Assembly (NCBI GenBank): GCA_024681215.1
Contig: JAILBG010000123.1
Location: 1 to 44,120, forward strand
DNA length: 44,120 nucleotides
Reading direction: 5' to 3'
Source of the DNA: RUG563 sp024681215
GTDB lineage: Bacteria > Bacillota > Clostridia > Christensenellales > Aristaeellaceae
The notes beneath the pieces are model-generated. The model worked only from the letters and a program-made list of their open reading frames with translations, was not told the origin of the DNA and made no database searches. Position numbers and translations under genes: made by a program. Shown here piece by piece: positions 1 through 7,163 of this stretch (the stretch's first letter is position 1; every line of letters begins with the position of its first letter).

Positions 1-73
1 CTTCCTCTTTCCGCAGGTTGATGCGGTTCAGGGTCTTCTCGCGGATGGCTTGCAGTTCAGCCAGGGACTTCAT
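1..73 (-). CDS. HndB-like [2Fe-2S] ferredoxin-domain subunit, 5' fragment
   Basis: Only the first 24 codons are in the window; the gene runs off the left edge. The translation begins MKSLAELQAIREK and continues into NLRKEE, which resembles the N-terminus of the small thioredoxin-like [2Fe-2S] ferredoxin subunit (HndB type) of NAD(P)-linked [FeFe] hydrogenases. No cluster-binding cysteines are visible in this fragment. A strong ribosome binding site (GGAGGTG) lies about 9 bases before the ATG, inside the end of the upstream gene, and the ATG overlaps that gene's TGA as ATGA, so translation is probably coupled. The assignment rests mainly on context: next to a NuoE/HndA-like subunit and the HATPase protein usual in such operons. 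Confidence 0.6.
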   Translation of the reverse strand, partial: MKSLAELQAIREKTLNRINLRKEE

Positions 74-624
74 AGGATCACACCTCCAAAAATCGGTTCG
101 ATTTCTTCGCGCAGGGATTCCTGCATCCATGCGGCGATTTCAGGTTCGTTGAGGGGCACGCCCTGCAGCGCTTGACGGATCTGGCGCGTATCGAATTCCA
201 TTTCCCCCTTGGGGGAGCGGCAGCGCAGGATGAATTCCGGCCTGTCCGGGTTCATGGTGACCAGCGTCACCACGGTGCCCGGCAGATCCCCCAGCGGCAG
301 GCAGTCGATGGAGCGGGTATCCAGGGTGGCGGTGAGCTTCGTGCCTGCGCCCAGCGTGCTTTCTATGGAAAGATCGCCGCCAGCCAGACGGCAGTTTTCC
401 GCCATCATGGGGATCCCCAGGCCCACCTTGCGGGTGGTGCGGGTGGTGGCGAAGGGGGATAAGACCCGGGAGAGGAGCTCCTCGCTCATGCCGGTCCCAT
501 CGTCTTCGATCACCAGCGTCAGCATGCCTTTTTCATCCAGCGATACGGAAAGGGACACCGTTTTTGCCTGGGCCCGGATGCTGTTCTGCATCAGATCCAG
601 GATGTGCAGGGACAGATCGCGCAT
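70..624 (-). CDS. Histidine-kinase-like ATPase protein of hydrogenase operon
   Basis: 184-residue stand-alone GHKL (HATPase_c) domain. The N box is visible as LMQNSIRA (about residues 11-18), the G1 box as IEDDGTGM (about 39-46) and the G2 region as KVGLGIPM (about 66-73), followed by GTKLTATL. There is no dimerisation/phospho-acceptor His domain, sensor or membrane segment, so it is an ATP-binding protein rather than a full sensor kinase. Proteins of this type recur between hndA and hndB homologues in Clostridia; their function is unproven, with a role in regulating or assembling the hydrogenase being only an inference. It starts 3 bases after the NuoE-like gene ends and overlaps the next gene by 4 bases, so it is an internal operon cistron. 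Confidence 0.8.
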   Translation of the reverse strand: MRDLSLHILDLMQNSIRAQAKTVSLSVSLDEKGMLTLVIEDDGTGMSEELLSRVLSPFATTRTTRKVGLGIPMMAENCRLAGGDLSIESTLGAGTKLTATLDTRSIDCLPLGDLPGTVVTLVTMNPDRPEFILRCRSPKGEMEFDTRQIRQALQGVPLNEPEIAAWMQESLREEIEPIFGGVIL

Positions 625-627
625 GGG

Positions 628-1110
628 TTACGCCTGTTCCTTCTCCCGGTACTTGGCCAGGATGCCGGGGATATCGTCCGGGACCAGCCGGCCGTACACC
701 TCGTCGTTGATGGTCATGACGGGGGCCAGGCCGCAGGCGCCCAGGCAACGGGTGGCGTTCACGGTGAACAGGCCGTCCGGAGAAGTTTTGCCCACGGGGG
801 TCTTGAGCTCTTCGCTCAGGCGATCCAGCACCTTCTGGCTGCCCTTGACGTAGCAGGCGGTGCCCAGGCACACGCTGATGGTGTACTTGCCGTTGGGCTC
901 CAGACGGAACTGGGAATAGAACGTGGCGACGCCGTAGACCTCACTCAGCGTGACGCCCAGCCCCTCGGCGATGATCTTCTGAACGTCCATGGGCACGCAG
1001 CCGAAGATGCCCTGCGCCTTCTGCAGCACGGGCATCAGGGCGCCGGGCTGATCCTTGAGCTCGGCAATGACCTGATCGAGCTGTTCGTACTTGTCTTTCA
1101 TGTCCGGCAT
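628..1110 (-). CDS. NuoE/HndA-like [2Fe-2S] subunit of NAD(P)-linked hydrogenase
   Basis: 160-residue thioredoxin-like [2Fe-2S] protein of the NuoE / HndA / HydC family, the small electron-transfer subunit between NAD(P)H:flavin and hydrogenase modules in anaerobes. The four cluster cysteines are visible in the family pattern: CLGTAC (Cys-x4-Cys) in the middle and RCLGACG (Cys-x3-Cys) about 35 residues later. The N-terminal part carries the helical segment typical of the family and the length is normal. The chosen ATG follows AAGGAGG with a 12-base gap. It is the first gene of a minus-strand operon continuing with the HATPase protein and an HndB-like subunit. In electron-bifurcating or NADP-reducing hydrogenases this subunit feeds electrons to the flavoprotein subunit, which would lie outside the window. 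Confidence 0.88.
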   Translation of the reverse strand: MPDMKDKYEQLDQVIAELKDQPGALMPVLQKAQGIFGCVPMDVQKIIAEGLGVTLSEVYGVATFYSQFRLEPNGKYTISVCLGTACYVKGSQKVLDRLSEELKTPVGKTSPDGLFTVNATRCLGACGLAPVMTINDEVYGRLVPDDIPGILAKYREKEQA

Positions 1111-1191
1111 GACAGTGTGAGACCTCCTTATTATTGTTCTTGGGGACCGATAGCATCATCACGGATGATGATTTCCTATGCACCGTCTTAC

Positions 1192-1226
1192 ATCATAACA
1201 TAAAACTCCGATAAATGCACTAACAA
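1192..1226 (-). promoter_or_regulatory. Candidate promoter of the hydrogenase operon
   Basis: Reading the minus strand, TTGTTA (1221-1226) is separated by 18 bases from TATGTT (1197-1202), with an overlapping alternative -10 TATGAT (1192-1197). It lies about 85 bases upstream of the NuoE-like start. A small hairpin, CATCATC/GATGATG (1154-1160 with 1164-1170), falls in the predicted leader. The -35 match is only fair, so this is a candidate rather than a firm call. Confidence 0.35.
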
Positions 1227-1283
1227 AATGAAAAAAATCTGCTGAAATTTGCGGAAACTGCGCAGAAAAATCCCTGTTTTTTG

Positions 1284-1299
1284 GTTAGAGTTTACTAAC
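1284..1299. promoter_or_regulatory. GTTAG-N6-CTAAC palindrome, candidate operator
   Basis: A perfect 5-bp inverted repeat (GTTAG at 1284-1288, CTAAC at 1295-1299) with A/T-rich flanks, roughly midway in the 331-bp divergent intergenic region between the hydrogenase operon (minus) and the MATE gene (plus). The geometry suits a dimeric regulator of either side. MarR-type control of MATE pumps or redox control of the hydrogenase are possible, but it does not match the Rex consensus well. The rest of 1111-1441 holds only candidate promoters: for the MATE gene, TTGCAA (1369-1374) and TATAAA (1390-1395) with a short 15-base gap. Confidence 0.3.
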
Positions 1300-1441
1300 T
1301 TTACGGGCGTAAAACGTCCCGGTTCAAAGGTATGAACAAATTGGGTGAATTATCACCGGAAAAGCGGGTTGCAATTTGCGCGCCGATCGTATAAAGTTAA
1401 ATGGTTAATCTTTGTACCTGAGAAGAAGGGGAGGAAAAGGC

Positions 1442-2857
1442 ATGGCCGCAGTGCAGCGGGATTTCACCCGGGGGCCCATCGCCCGGGGCATGGTCGCTTT
1501 TTCGATGCCGTTTTTGCTGTCCAACGTATTGCAGGCGCTTTACGGCGCGGTGGACATGCTGGTGGTGGGCCGGTATTCGGCGGCGACGCCCGAAATGTGC
1601 GCGCCGATCCTCTCCGGCGTGAACATCGGCAGCCAGATCACCCACATGGTGGCCATGATGGTAAGCGGGCTGACGGTGTCTGGCACGGTGCTGGTGGGCC
1701 AGTACGTGGGCGCGAAAAAGCAGAAGGACGCCTCGGAAACGGTGGGCACCATGTTCACGTTGCTGGGCATCGCGGGGGCGGTGCTGACGGTGCTGATGAT
1801 CCTGCTGGCGGATCCGCTGCTGCGTCTGCTCAATACGCCGGCGGACGCCTATGAGCACGCCAAAACCTACCTGATCATCTGCACCTGCGGCACCCTGTTC
1901 ATTTTCGGCTACAACGCCATCAGCTCCATCCAGCGCGGGCTGGGGGATTCGGTGCGGCCGCTGATCTTCGTGGGGGTCGCCTGCGTGGTGAATGTTTTCC
2001 TGGACCTGTGGCTGGTGAAGGGGAAGGGCATGGGCGCCGCGGGCGCCGCCTGGGCCACGGTAATCGCCCAAGGGATCAGCCTGATCCTGGCGGCCCTGTA
2101 TCTGAGCCGGAACAAATTCATCTTCGATTTCAGGATGCGGTCGTTCCGGATCCACAGGGACAAAATGAACCTGATGATCAAGCTGGGCATCCCCTCCTCG
2201 GTGCAGAGTATCATCGTGAACGTCTCCTTCCTGGTGATGACCGCCGTGGTGAACGGCATGGGCAGCCTGGGCTATGACGCGGCGAAGGCCTCCGGCGCCG
2301 TGGGCGTGGTGGGCAAATTCAATTCCTTCGCCATCCTGCCGGCGGTGGCCATGTCCTCCTCCGTCAGCGCCTTTGCCGCCCAGAATATCGGCGCGGGGAA
2401 GCACGAGCGCGCGAAAAAGAGCCTGTACGTGGGCACGGTGATCGCCCTGAGCATTTCCGCGGTGCTTTTCGCCCTGGTGCAGATCGCCCCGGAAACAATC
2501 GTATCCATCTTCAACGAGGACCCGCAGGTGTGCGCCTACGGGGTGGAATACATCAAGACCTTCAGCTTTGATTTCCTGTTCGTGGCGGTGCTGTTCTGCT
2601 GCAACGGCCTGATCATGGGCGCGGGGCATACCAAGTTCACGCTGCTGACCGGGTCCCTCTCCAGCCTGCTGCTGCGCATTCCTGTGGCGGTGCTGTTCGG
2701 AAAGGCGCTGGGCTGGGGGCTGTCCGGCGTGGGCCTGGCGTGCCCGGCGGCGTCGCTGATCAGCCTGGGGCTGGGCGTCTGGTTCGTGGCCACCGGACGG
2801 TGGGAAAGGGACCAGACGGGCATCCACGCCGAGGCGGAGGAGACGGAAAGCTGCTGA
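1442..2857 (+). CDS. MATE family efflux transporter
   Basis: 471-residue polytopic membrane protein of the multidrug and toxic compound extrusion family, expected to exchange H+ or Na+ for cationic drugs or metabolites across the cytoplasmic membrane. The sequence shows about 12 hydrophobic segments in two homologous halves and typical MATE signatures: PFLLSNVLQALYGAVDMLVVGR near the N-terminus (split here as PFLLSNVLQALYG then AVDMLVVGR), GLGDSVRPLIF in the first half and the matching MGAGHTKFTLLTG in the second. I chose the ATG at 1442 because GGGGAGG precedes it by about 7 bases; a TTG 30 bases earlier has no such site. It stands alone, followed by secG with its own promoter. The substrate cannot be told from sequence. 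Confidence 0.9.
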   Translation: MAAVQRDFTRGPIARGMVAFSMPFLLSNVLQALYGAVDMLVVGRYSAATPEMCAPILSGVNIGSQITHMVAMMVSGLTVSGTVLVGQYVGAKKQKDASETVGTMFTLLGIAGAVLTVLMILLADPLLRLLNTPADAYEHAKTYLIICTCGTLFIFGYNAISSIQRGLGDSVRPLIFVGVACVVNVFLDLWLVKGKGMGAAGAAWATVIAQGISLILAALYLSRNKFIFDFRMRSFRIHRDKMNLMIKLGIPSSVQSIIVNVSFLVMTAVVNGMGSLGYDAAKASGAVGVVGKFNSFAILPAVAMSSSVSAFAAQNIGAGKHERAKKSLYVGTVIALSISAVLFALVQIAPETIVSIFNEDPQVCAYGVEYIKTFSFDFLFVAVLFCCNGLIMGAGHTKFTLLTGSLSSLLLRIPVAVLFGKALGWGLSGVGLACPAASLISLGLGVWFVATGRWERDQTGIHAEAEETESC

Positions 2858-2902
2858 CCGATAAGGATTTCTTCCGGCGCGCACTTTTTTTCCGGGAAAC
2901 GC

Positions 2903-2931
2903 TTGTATTTTATTATCCGGTATGATACAAT
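2903..2931 (+). promoter_or_regulatory. secG promoter with palindrome over the -10
   Basis: TTGTAT (2903-2908) and TACAAT (2926-2931) are 17 bases apart, 33 bases before the secG start. A perfect 7-bp inverted repeat, CCGGTAT (2917-2923) and ATACCGG (2930-2936) with a 6-base loop, straddles the -10 element. It could be an operator; no U-tract follows, so it is not a terminator. Confidence 0.6.
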
Positions 2932-2964
2932 ACCGGTTGTTGATTTCAAGGAGGGACAAGATCC

Positions 2965-3213
2965 ATGAGCGCAATTGAACTGATTTTGAACATTTTGATG
3001 GTGATTTCCGCCCTGATCATGATCGTGACCGTGCTGCTCCAGAGCAGCGACGACGACGGCATGAGCGCCCTGACCGGCGGCAGCGATTCCTTCTTCGGCA
3101 AGAATAAGAACAACACCCTGGAAGGCAAGCTGGCCATGGGCACCAAGGTTTCCGCTACGGTTTTTGTGATCCTGGCAGTGGTGATGTTGTTCGTCAGCAA
3201 AAGCGCTGGCTGA
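2965..3213 (+). CDS. secG: Preprotein translocase subunit SecG
   Basis: 82-residue protein with the SecG layout: an N-terminal transmembrane helix (about residues 3-25, IELILNILMVISALIMIVTV), the conserved cytoplasmic loop LLQSSDDDGMSALTGGSDSFFGKNKNN, here seen as LLQSSDDDG followed by GGSDSFFGK, and a second transmembrane helix near the C-terminus (about 57-77). SecG associates with SecYE and helps preprotein movement through the membrane channel. Length and topology are typical. A strong AAGGAGG site precedes the ATG by 11 bases. In many Firmicutes secG is followed by rnr and smpB; here a strong terminator follows and the next gene is an ABC-F ATPase, so the usual neighbours are absent from this locus. 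Confidence 0.93.
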   Translation: MSAIELILNILMVISALIMIVTVLLQSSDDDGMSALTGGSDSFFGKNKNNTLEGKLAMGTKVSATVFVILAVVMLFVSKSAG

Positions 3214-3233
3214 TTTTCCCACGGGATCCTTCA

Positions 3234-3264
3234 GGGCTGACGGCGGTTCGTCAGCCCTTTCTTT
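3234..3264 (+). terminator. Intrinsic terminator after secG
   Basis: A perfect 9-bp stem GGGCTGACG (3234-3242) / CGTCAGCCC (3249-3257) with a 6-base loop is followed by TTTCTTT. It closes the secG transcript 20 bases after the stop codon. Confidence 0.88.
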
Positions 3265-3333
3265 GCGTAAAGGCCGGTGTGCGGCCGATGATTTCATACG
3301 GGCGGGCGGCGCGGCGGGCCGCCGGGAGCGGAC

Positions 3334-5259
3334 ATGATTATTCTTTCAGTACGGGATCTCAGGAAAGCGTACGGTGGGAACGCCGTGCTCAAACACGTGG
3401 ATCTCACCCTCCAGGACGGGCAGCGCATGGCCCTGGTGGGGGTCAACGGCTGCGGAAAAACCACGCTGCTGAGGATCCTTTCGGGCCTGGAGCATCCGGA
3501 CGGCGGCAGCGTCAGCTTTGTCCGGGACGTGCGGGTGGGCTACATGGAGCAGCAGTACGCGGTGCACGGCGACGAAACGGTATTTGAGGAACTGCGCGCG
3601 GTATACGCTCCCGTATTCGCCATGGAGGAAAAGCTGCGGGCCCTCGAAAGGGAAATGGCCGGAGCGGACGAAATCGCCCTGCGGCGGCTGGGGGACGCCT
3701 ACGCCCGGCTCAGCGACGCATTTGAAAAGGCGGACGGGTACGGCTGGCGGTCCTCCATCCAGGGGGTGCTGAGCGGACTGGGCTTCCGCAAAGAGCAGTT
3801 CGATCAGCCCGCGAGGCTTCTGTCCGGCGGGGAGCTGACCCGCCTGTCCCTGGCCAGGCTGCTTTTGCAGAAGCCCGATCTGCTGCTGCTGGACGAGCCT
3901 ACCAACCATCTGGATCTGGAAGCGCTGGACTGGCTGGAAAACTGTCTGAAGGAATACCGGGGCACCGTGCTGGTGGTGAGCCACGACCGGTATTTTCTGG
4001 ACCGGGTATGTACCCACGTGAGCGAATTGCTGCTGGGGACCATGGAGCAGTACGAGGGGAACTACACCGCGTACATGCGCCAGCGGGCCCAGCGGTTCGA
4101 GATCCGCATGCGGGCTTGGGAGCAGCAGCAGAAGCTGATCGCCCGGGAAGAGGCCATCATCGCCCGGTATAAATCCTTCAATCGGGAAAAATCCATCAAG
4201 GCGGCGGAAAGCCGGGAAAAGCGGCTGGAGAAGATCGAGCGGCTGGAGAAGCCCCAGGACGAGCATCAGGTGCGCTTCCGGTTCGAGGCCGGGCGGCGCA
4301 CCGGGGACGACGTGGTGCAGATCCGGGAGATGAAAAAATCCTTCGGGGACAGGACGCTGTTTTCCCATGTGAATCTGAACCTGCGCGCCGGGGACCGGGT
4401 GGCACTGATCGGGCCCAACGGCATCGGGAAATCCACCCTGCTCAAATGCCTGGTGGGCCAGGAAAGCCCGGACGCGGGCGCCGTTCGCTGGGGCGCCAAC
4501 GTGGACGTGGGATATTACGATCAGAAGCAGGAAAGCCTGCATCCCGAAAAAAGCGTGCTGGACGAGGTGTGGGACGATTTTCCCCGGCTGGATCAGAACC
4601 AGGTGCGCGGCGCGCTGGGGCTGTTCCTGTTCACGGGGGAGGACGTGTTCATGCCCGTCAGCACCCTGTCTGGCGGCGAAAAAGGGCGGGTCGCCCTGAC
4701 GAAACTGATGCTGCGCAAGGACAATCTGCTTTTGCTGGACGAGCCCACCAACCACCTGGACATGGACAGCCGCGAAGTGCTGGAGGACGCGCTGGAGAGC
4801 TTTGAAGGCACCATCCTGGCGGTTTCCCACGACCGGTATTTCATCAACCGCTTCGCAAGCCGCGTGGCGGTGCTGGGAGAGGAAGGCATCCGGGAATATC
4901 CGGGCAATTTCGACGATTATCAGCGGAAGCTGCAATGGGAGAAAAGCCAGGCGGCCCAGGACCCGCGCTTCGCCGAAATGACCCGTACGGAAGCGGGCAA
5001 GGAAAAGAAAAAGCTCCGTCTGGCGAAGGAGCAGCTCAAGGCGCTCAAGGAAAGCGTCCGGGCCGCGGAACAGGCGGTAGCGGCCGCGGAAAAGGCGGTC
5101 AGCGATCAGGAAGCGATCATGGCGACCCCGGAAGTATATGCCAATCCGGAAAAGGCCGCGGCCGCCGCCCGGGAGTATCAGCGGCTGAAGGACGCGCAGG
5201 CCGCGGCCTACGCGCTGTGGGAACAGGCGGAGGAAGCGCTGGCGGAGGCGGAAGCATGA
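3334..5259 (+). CDS. ABC-F family ATP-binding protein
   Basis: 641-residue soluble protein with two ABC ATPase domains in tandem and no membrane domain, the ABC-F arrangement. These proteins act at the ribosome, relieving stalls or giving antibiotic resistance. First domain: Walker A GVNGCGKT (residues 36-43), signature LSGGE (163-167), Walker B with DEP at 187. Second domain: Walker A GPNGIGKST (360-368), signature LSGGE (445-449), DEP at 469. Both Walker B segments run into TNHLD. The charged linker between domains (about 230-310) is the expected interdomain helical hairpin, and the C-terminus (about 545-641) is an Ala/Lys/Glu-rich coiled coil as in YdiF/Uup-type members. It probably is a housekeeping YdiF-type factor; a resistance role cannot be excluded. 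Its TGA overlaps the next ATG (ATGA). Confidence 0.92.
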   Translation: MIILSVRDLRKAYGGNAVLKHVDLTLQDGQRMALVGVNGCGKTTLLRILSGLEHPDGGSVSFVRDVRVGYMEQQYAVHGDETVFEELRAVYAPVFAMEEKLRALEREMAGADEIALRRLGDAYARLSDAFEKADGYGWRSSIQGVLSGLGFRKEQFDQPARLLSGGELTRLSLARLLLQKPDLLLLDEPTNHLDLEALDWLENCLKEYRGTVLVVSHDRYFLDRVCTHVSELLLGTMEQYEGNYTAYMRQRAQRFEIRMRAWEQQQKLIAREEAIIARYKSFNREKSIKAAESREKRLEKIERLEKPQDEHQVRFRFEAGRRTGDDVVQIREMKKSFGDRTLFSHVNLNLRAGDRVALIGPNGIGKSTLLKCLVGQESPDAGAVRWGANVDVGYYDQKQESLHPEKSVLDEVWDDFPRLDQNQVRGALGLFLFTGEDVFMPVSTLSGGEKGRVALTKLMLRKDNLLLLDEPTNHLDMDSREVLEDALESFEGTILAVSHDRYFINRFASRVAVLGEEGIREYPGNFDDYQRKLQWEKSQAAQDPRFAEMTRTEAGKEKKKLRLAKEQLKALKESVRAAEQAVAAAEKAVSDQEAIMATPEVYANPEKAAAAAREYQRLKDAQAAAYALWEQAEEALAEAEA

Positions 5260-7163
5260 GCGGAAGGATCCTGTGTTCCACCGGCGCGCTGATCGGACGC
5301 CCCAACGGGCGGGATTACCGGCTGCTGGAAGGCTGCGGGGAAAAGCTGTGCTGCGACGGCTTTGAATTTATGATGTACGACAGCTGGTATCCCGAACGGG
5401 AGCGGCTGACGCGATTTCTAAGGGGGCTGGGGCTCAGCTTTCCCGCCATGCACTGCGAAAAGACCGTGGGGGAAAAGCTCTCCTCCGGCGATCAGGGGGA
5501 AACCGCCCGGGCCTTTGCGGATTTCCGGGTGAACTGCGAGATCGCCCGGGAGATCGGCGCGGAAAAAATGGTGCTGCACCTGTGGAACGGCAAGCCCTCC
5601 GACACGCGCATCGAAAACCATCTGGCGGCCTACGGCAGGCTGAAGGAAGAGGCGGAGCGCCAGGGCGTGATGCTGACGGTGGAAAACGTGGTCTGCACCC
5701 AGCGGGATCCGCTGGCGCATTTCCGGGCGCTGCTGGCGCTGGATCCCGGCGCGCGGTTTACCTGGGATACCAAGCTGGCGGCCTTTCACGGGCAGACGGA
5801 TGCGCTGTACGATCCGGAAAACCGCTGGCTGTGGGCCCACATCGCGCACATGCACATCAACGATTACGATGGGACCTACGCCGATTGGGGGCATCTGAAA
5901 ACCCTGTTCATCGGCCGGGGAAACATCGATTTTGCCAGGCTGTTCGCTTATTTGCCCCAAACGGGCTACGAAGGGGATTTTACCCTGGAAGCCACCGCGT
6001 TTCAGGCGGACGGCTCCATTCGGTGGGAAGATCTGAACGAGAGCATCAGGACCGTCAGGAAATATCTGAAAAAGGACGGGGGAGAGAGCGCCATGGAGAA
6101 CAAGGACGAGATCATCCGCATGCAGAACGAGATCATGCAGGGGCTGCTGCGTCAGCGGATGCAGCTGCTCAGCGAGGATTTGTGGGGCATCCGGCCGGAA
6201 AGCATGAAAGTGCCGGGAACGGGCGAGGGAAAAAAGCCCGCCGCCGAAAAAGGGGTCTCCGCCCCGGCCGGCGAAAAGAAGGCGGAAGAAAAGGAACAGA
6301 AGGAAGAAACGCCGCCGGAGAACATTGAGGATCTGAAAAAGGAGCTGCACGATTACATCGGGCTGGGCCGGATCAAATCCGAAGTGGACAGCCTGATCAA
6401 CTGGATCGGCATTTGCAGCGCCCGGAAGGAGCACGGCCTGCCCACGCCGGACCTGTCGCTGCATATGGTGTTTTCCGGCAATCCCGGCACGGGCAAAACC
6501 ATGGTGGCGCGGCTCATGAGCAGGATTTACAAAAGCCTGGGCGTTTTATCGAAGGGCCATCTGGTGGAGGTGGACCGGTCCGGCCTGGTGGCGGGCTACG
6601 TGGGGCAGACCGCCATCAAGACCGCCGAGGTGATCGAAAAGGCCCTGGGCGGGGTGCTGTTCATTGACGAAGCCTACGCCCTCACCGCCCGCAGGGGCGG
6701 CACGGATTACGGCCAGGAGGCCGTGGATACCCTGCTCAAGGCCATGGAGGACCACCGGGAGGACCTGGTGGTGATCGTGGCGGGATACACGGAGCTGATG
6801 GAGGAATTCGTTCATTCCAATCCCGGGCTGGAAAGCCGGTTCAACCGTTTCATGCACTTCCCGGATTACACCGTGGAGGAAATGACGGAAATCTTCAAAA
6901 TGCGCTGCGGAAAAAGCGGATACACCCTGGCGAAGGACGCGGAAGAAAAGCTCAAAGAGATCCTGGAAAAGGAAAGCCGGGATATCGCCGGCTTCGGCAA
7001 CGCCCGGGGCGTGCGGAACCTGTTTGAGCGCGCCATCGCCGCCCAGGCGGACAGGCTGAGCCGGAGCGGGGCCGAGATCACCCGGGAAACGCTGATGCGC
7101 CTGACGGAGGAGGATCTTTCGGCCGCGGCGGGAGAGAAGAAGGAGAAGAGGGCAGATGCGTAA
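5256..7163 (+). CDS. TIM-barrel isomerase-like / CbbX-SpoVK-like AAA+ fusion protein
   Basis: One uninterrupted 635-codon frame joins two domains normally found as separate proteins. Residues 1 to about 278 resemble the sugar phosphate isomerase/epimerase (xylose isomerase-like, AP endonuclease family 2) TIM barrel: candidate metal ligands are Glu143 (in TVENVV), Asp171 and His178 (WDTKLAAFH), the HMHINDYDG segment and Glu245 (FTLEAT). After a charged Lys/Glu/Pro linker, residues about 345-620 form a CbbX/SpoVK-like AAA+ ATPase: Walker A GNPGTGKT (408-415), Walker B LFIDEA (Asp471-Glu472), then FHSNPGLESRF-like sensor/arginine-finger region (seen as NPGLESRFNR). An ATG at codon 280 has its own ribosome-binding-like GGGGGAG, so the ATPase may also be made alone. 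ATGA overlap with the ABC-F gene upstream; 8-base overlap with the gene downstream. Substrates are unknown; SpoVK is a sporulation protein in Bacillus. Confidence 0.8.
   Translation: MSGRILCSTGALIGRPNGRDYRLLEGCGEKLCCDGFEFMMYDSWYPERERLTRFLRGLGLSFPAMHCEKTVGEKLSSGDQGETARAFADFRVNCEIAREIGAEKMVLHLWNGKPSDTRIENHLAAYGRLKEEAERQGVMLTVENVVCTQRDPLAHFRALLALDPGARFTWDTKLAAFHGQTDALYDPENRWLWAHIAHMHINDYDGTYADWGHLKTLFIGRGNIDFARLFAYLPQTGYEGDFTLEATAFQADGSIRWEDLNESIRTVRKYLKKDGGESAMENKDEIIRMQNEIMQGLLRQRMQLLSEDLWGIRPESMKVPGTGEGKKPAAEKGVSAPAGEKKAEEKEQKEETPPENIEDLKKELHDYIGLGRIKSEVDSLINWIGICSARKEHGLPTPDLSLHMVFSGNPGTGKTMVARLMSRIYKSLGVLSKGHLVEVDRSGLVAGYVGQTAIKTAEVIEKALGGVLFIDEAYALTARRGGTDYGQEAVDTLLKAMEDHREDLVVIVAGYTELMEEFVHSNPGLESRFNRFMHFPDYTVEEMTEIFKMRCGKSGYTLAKDAEEKLKEILEKESRDIAGFGNARGVRNLFERAIAAQADRLSRSGAEITRETLMRLTEEDLSAAAGEKKEKRADA
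6079..6095 (+). promoter_or_regulatory. Possible internal translation start for the AAA+ domain
   Basis: GGGGGAG (6079-6085) stands 7 bases before an in-frame ATG (6093-6095; codon 280 of the fused frame), right at the junction of the TIM barrel and the AAA+ part. Translation from here would give a 356-residue AAA+ protein starting MENKDEIIRMQNE, close to the size of stand-alone SpoVK-like proteins. Confidence 0.5.

Noticed and set aside
1397..2974. Minus-strand 525-codon frame opposite the MATE gene
   Set aside because: Shadow of the MATE gene, with low-complexity His/Arg/Gln-rich translation.
4935..5255. Upstream in-frame extension of the TIM-barrel/AAA+ frame
   Set aside because: It overlaps the coiled coil of the ABC-F gene; the translation is low-complexity Gly/Arg and lacks homology. 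The ATG at 5256 with ATGA overlap is the normal coupled start.
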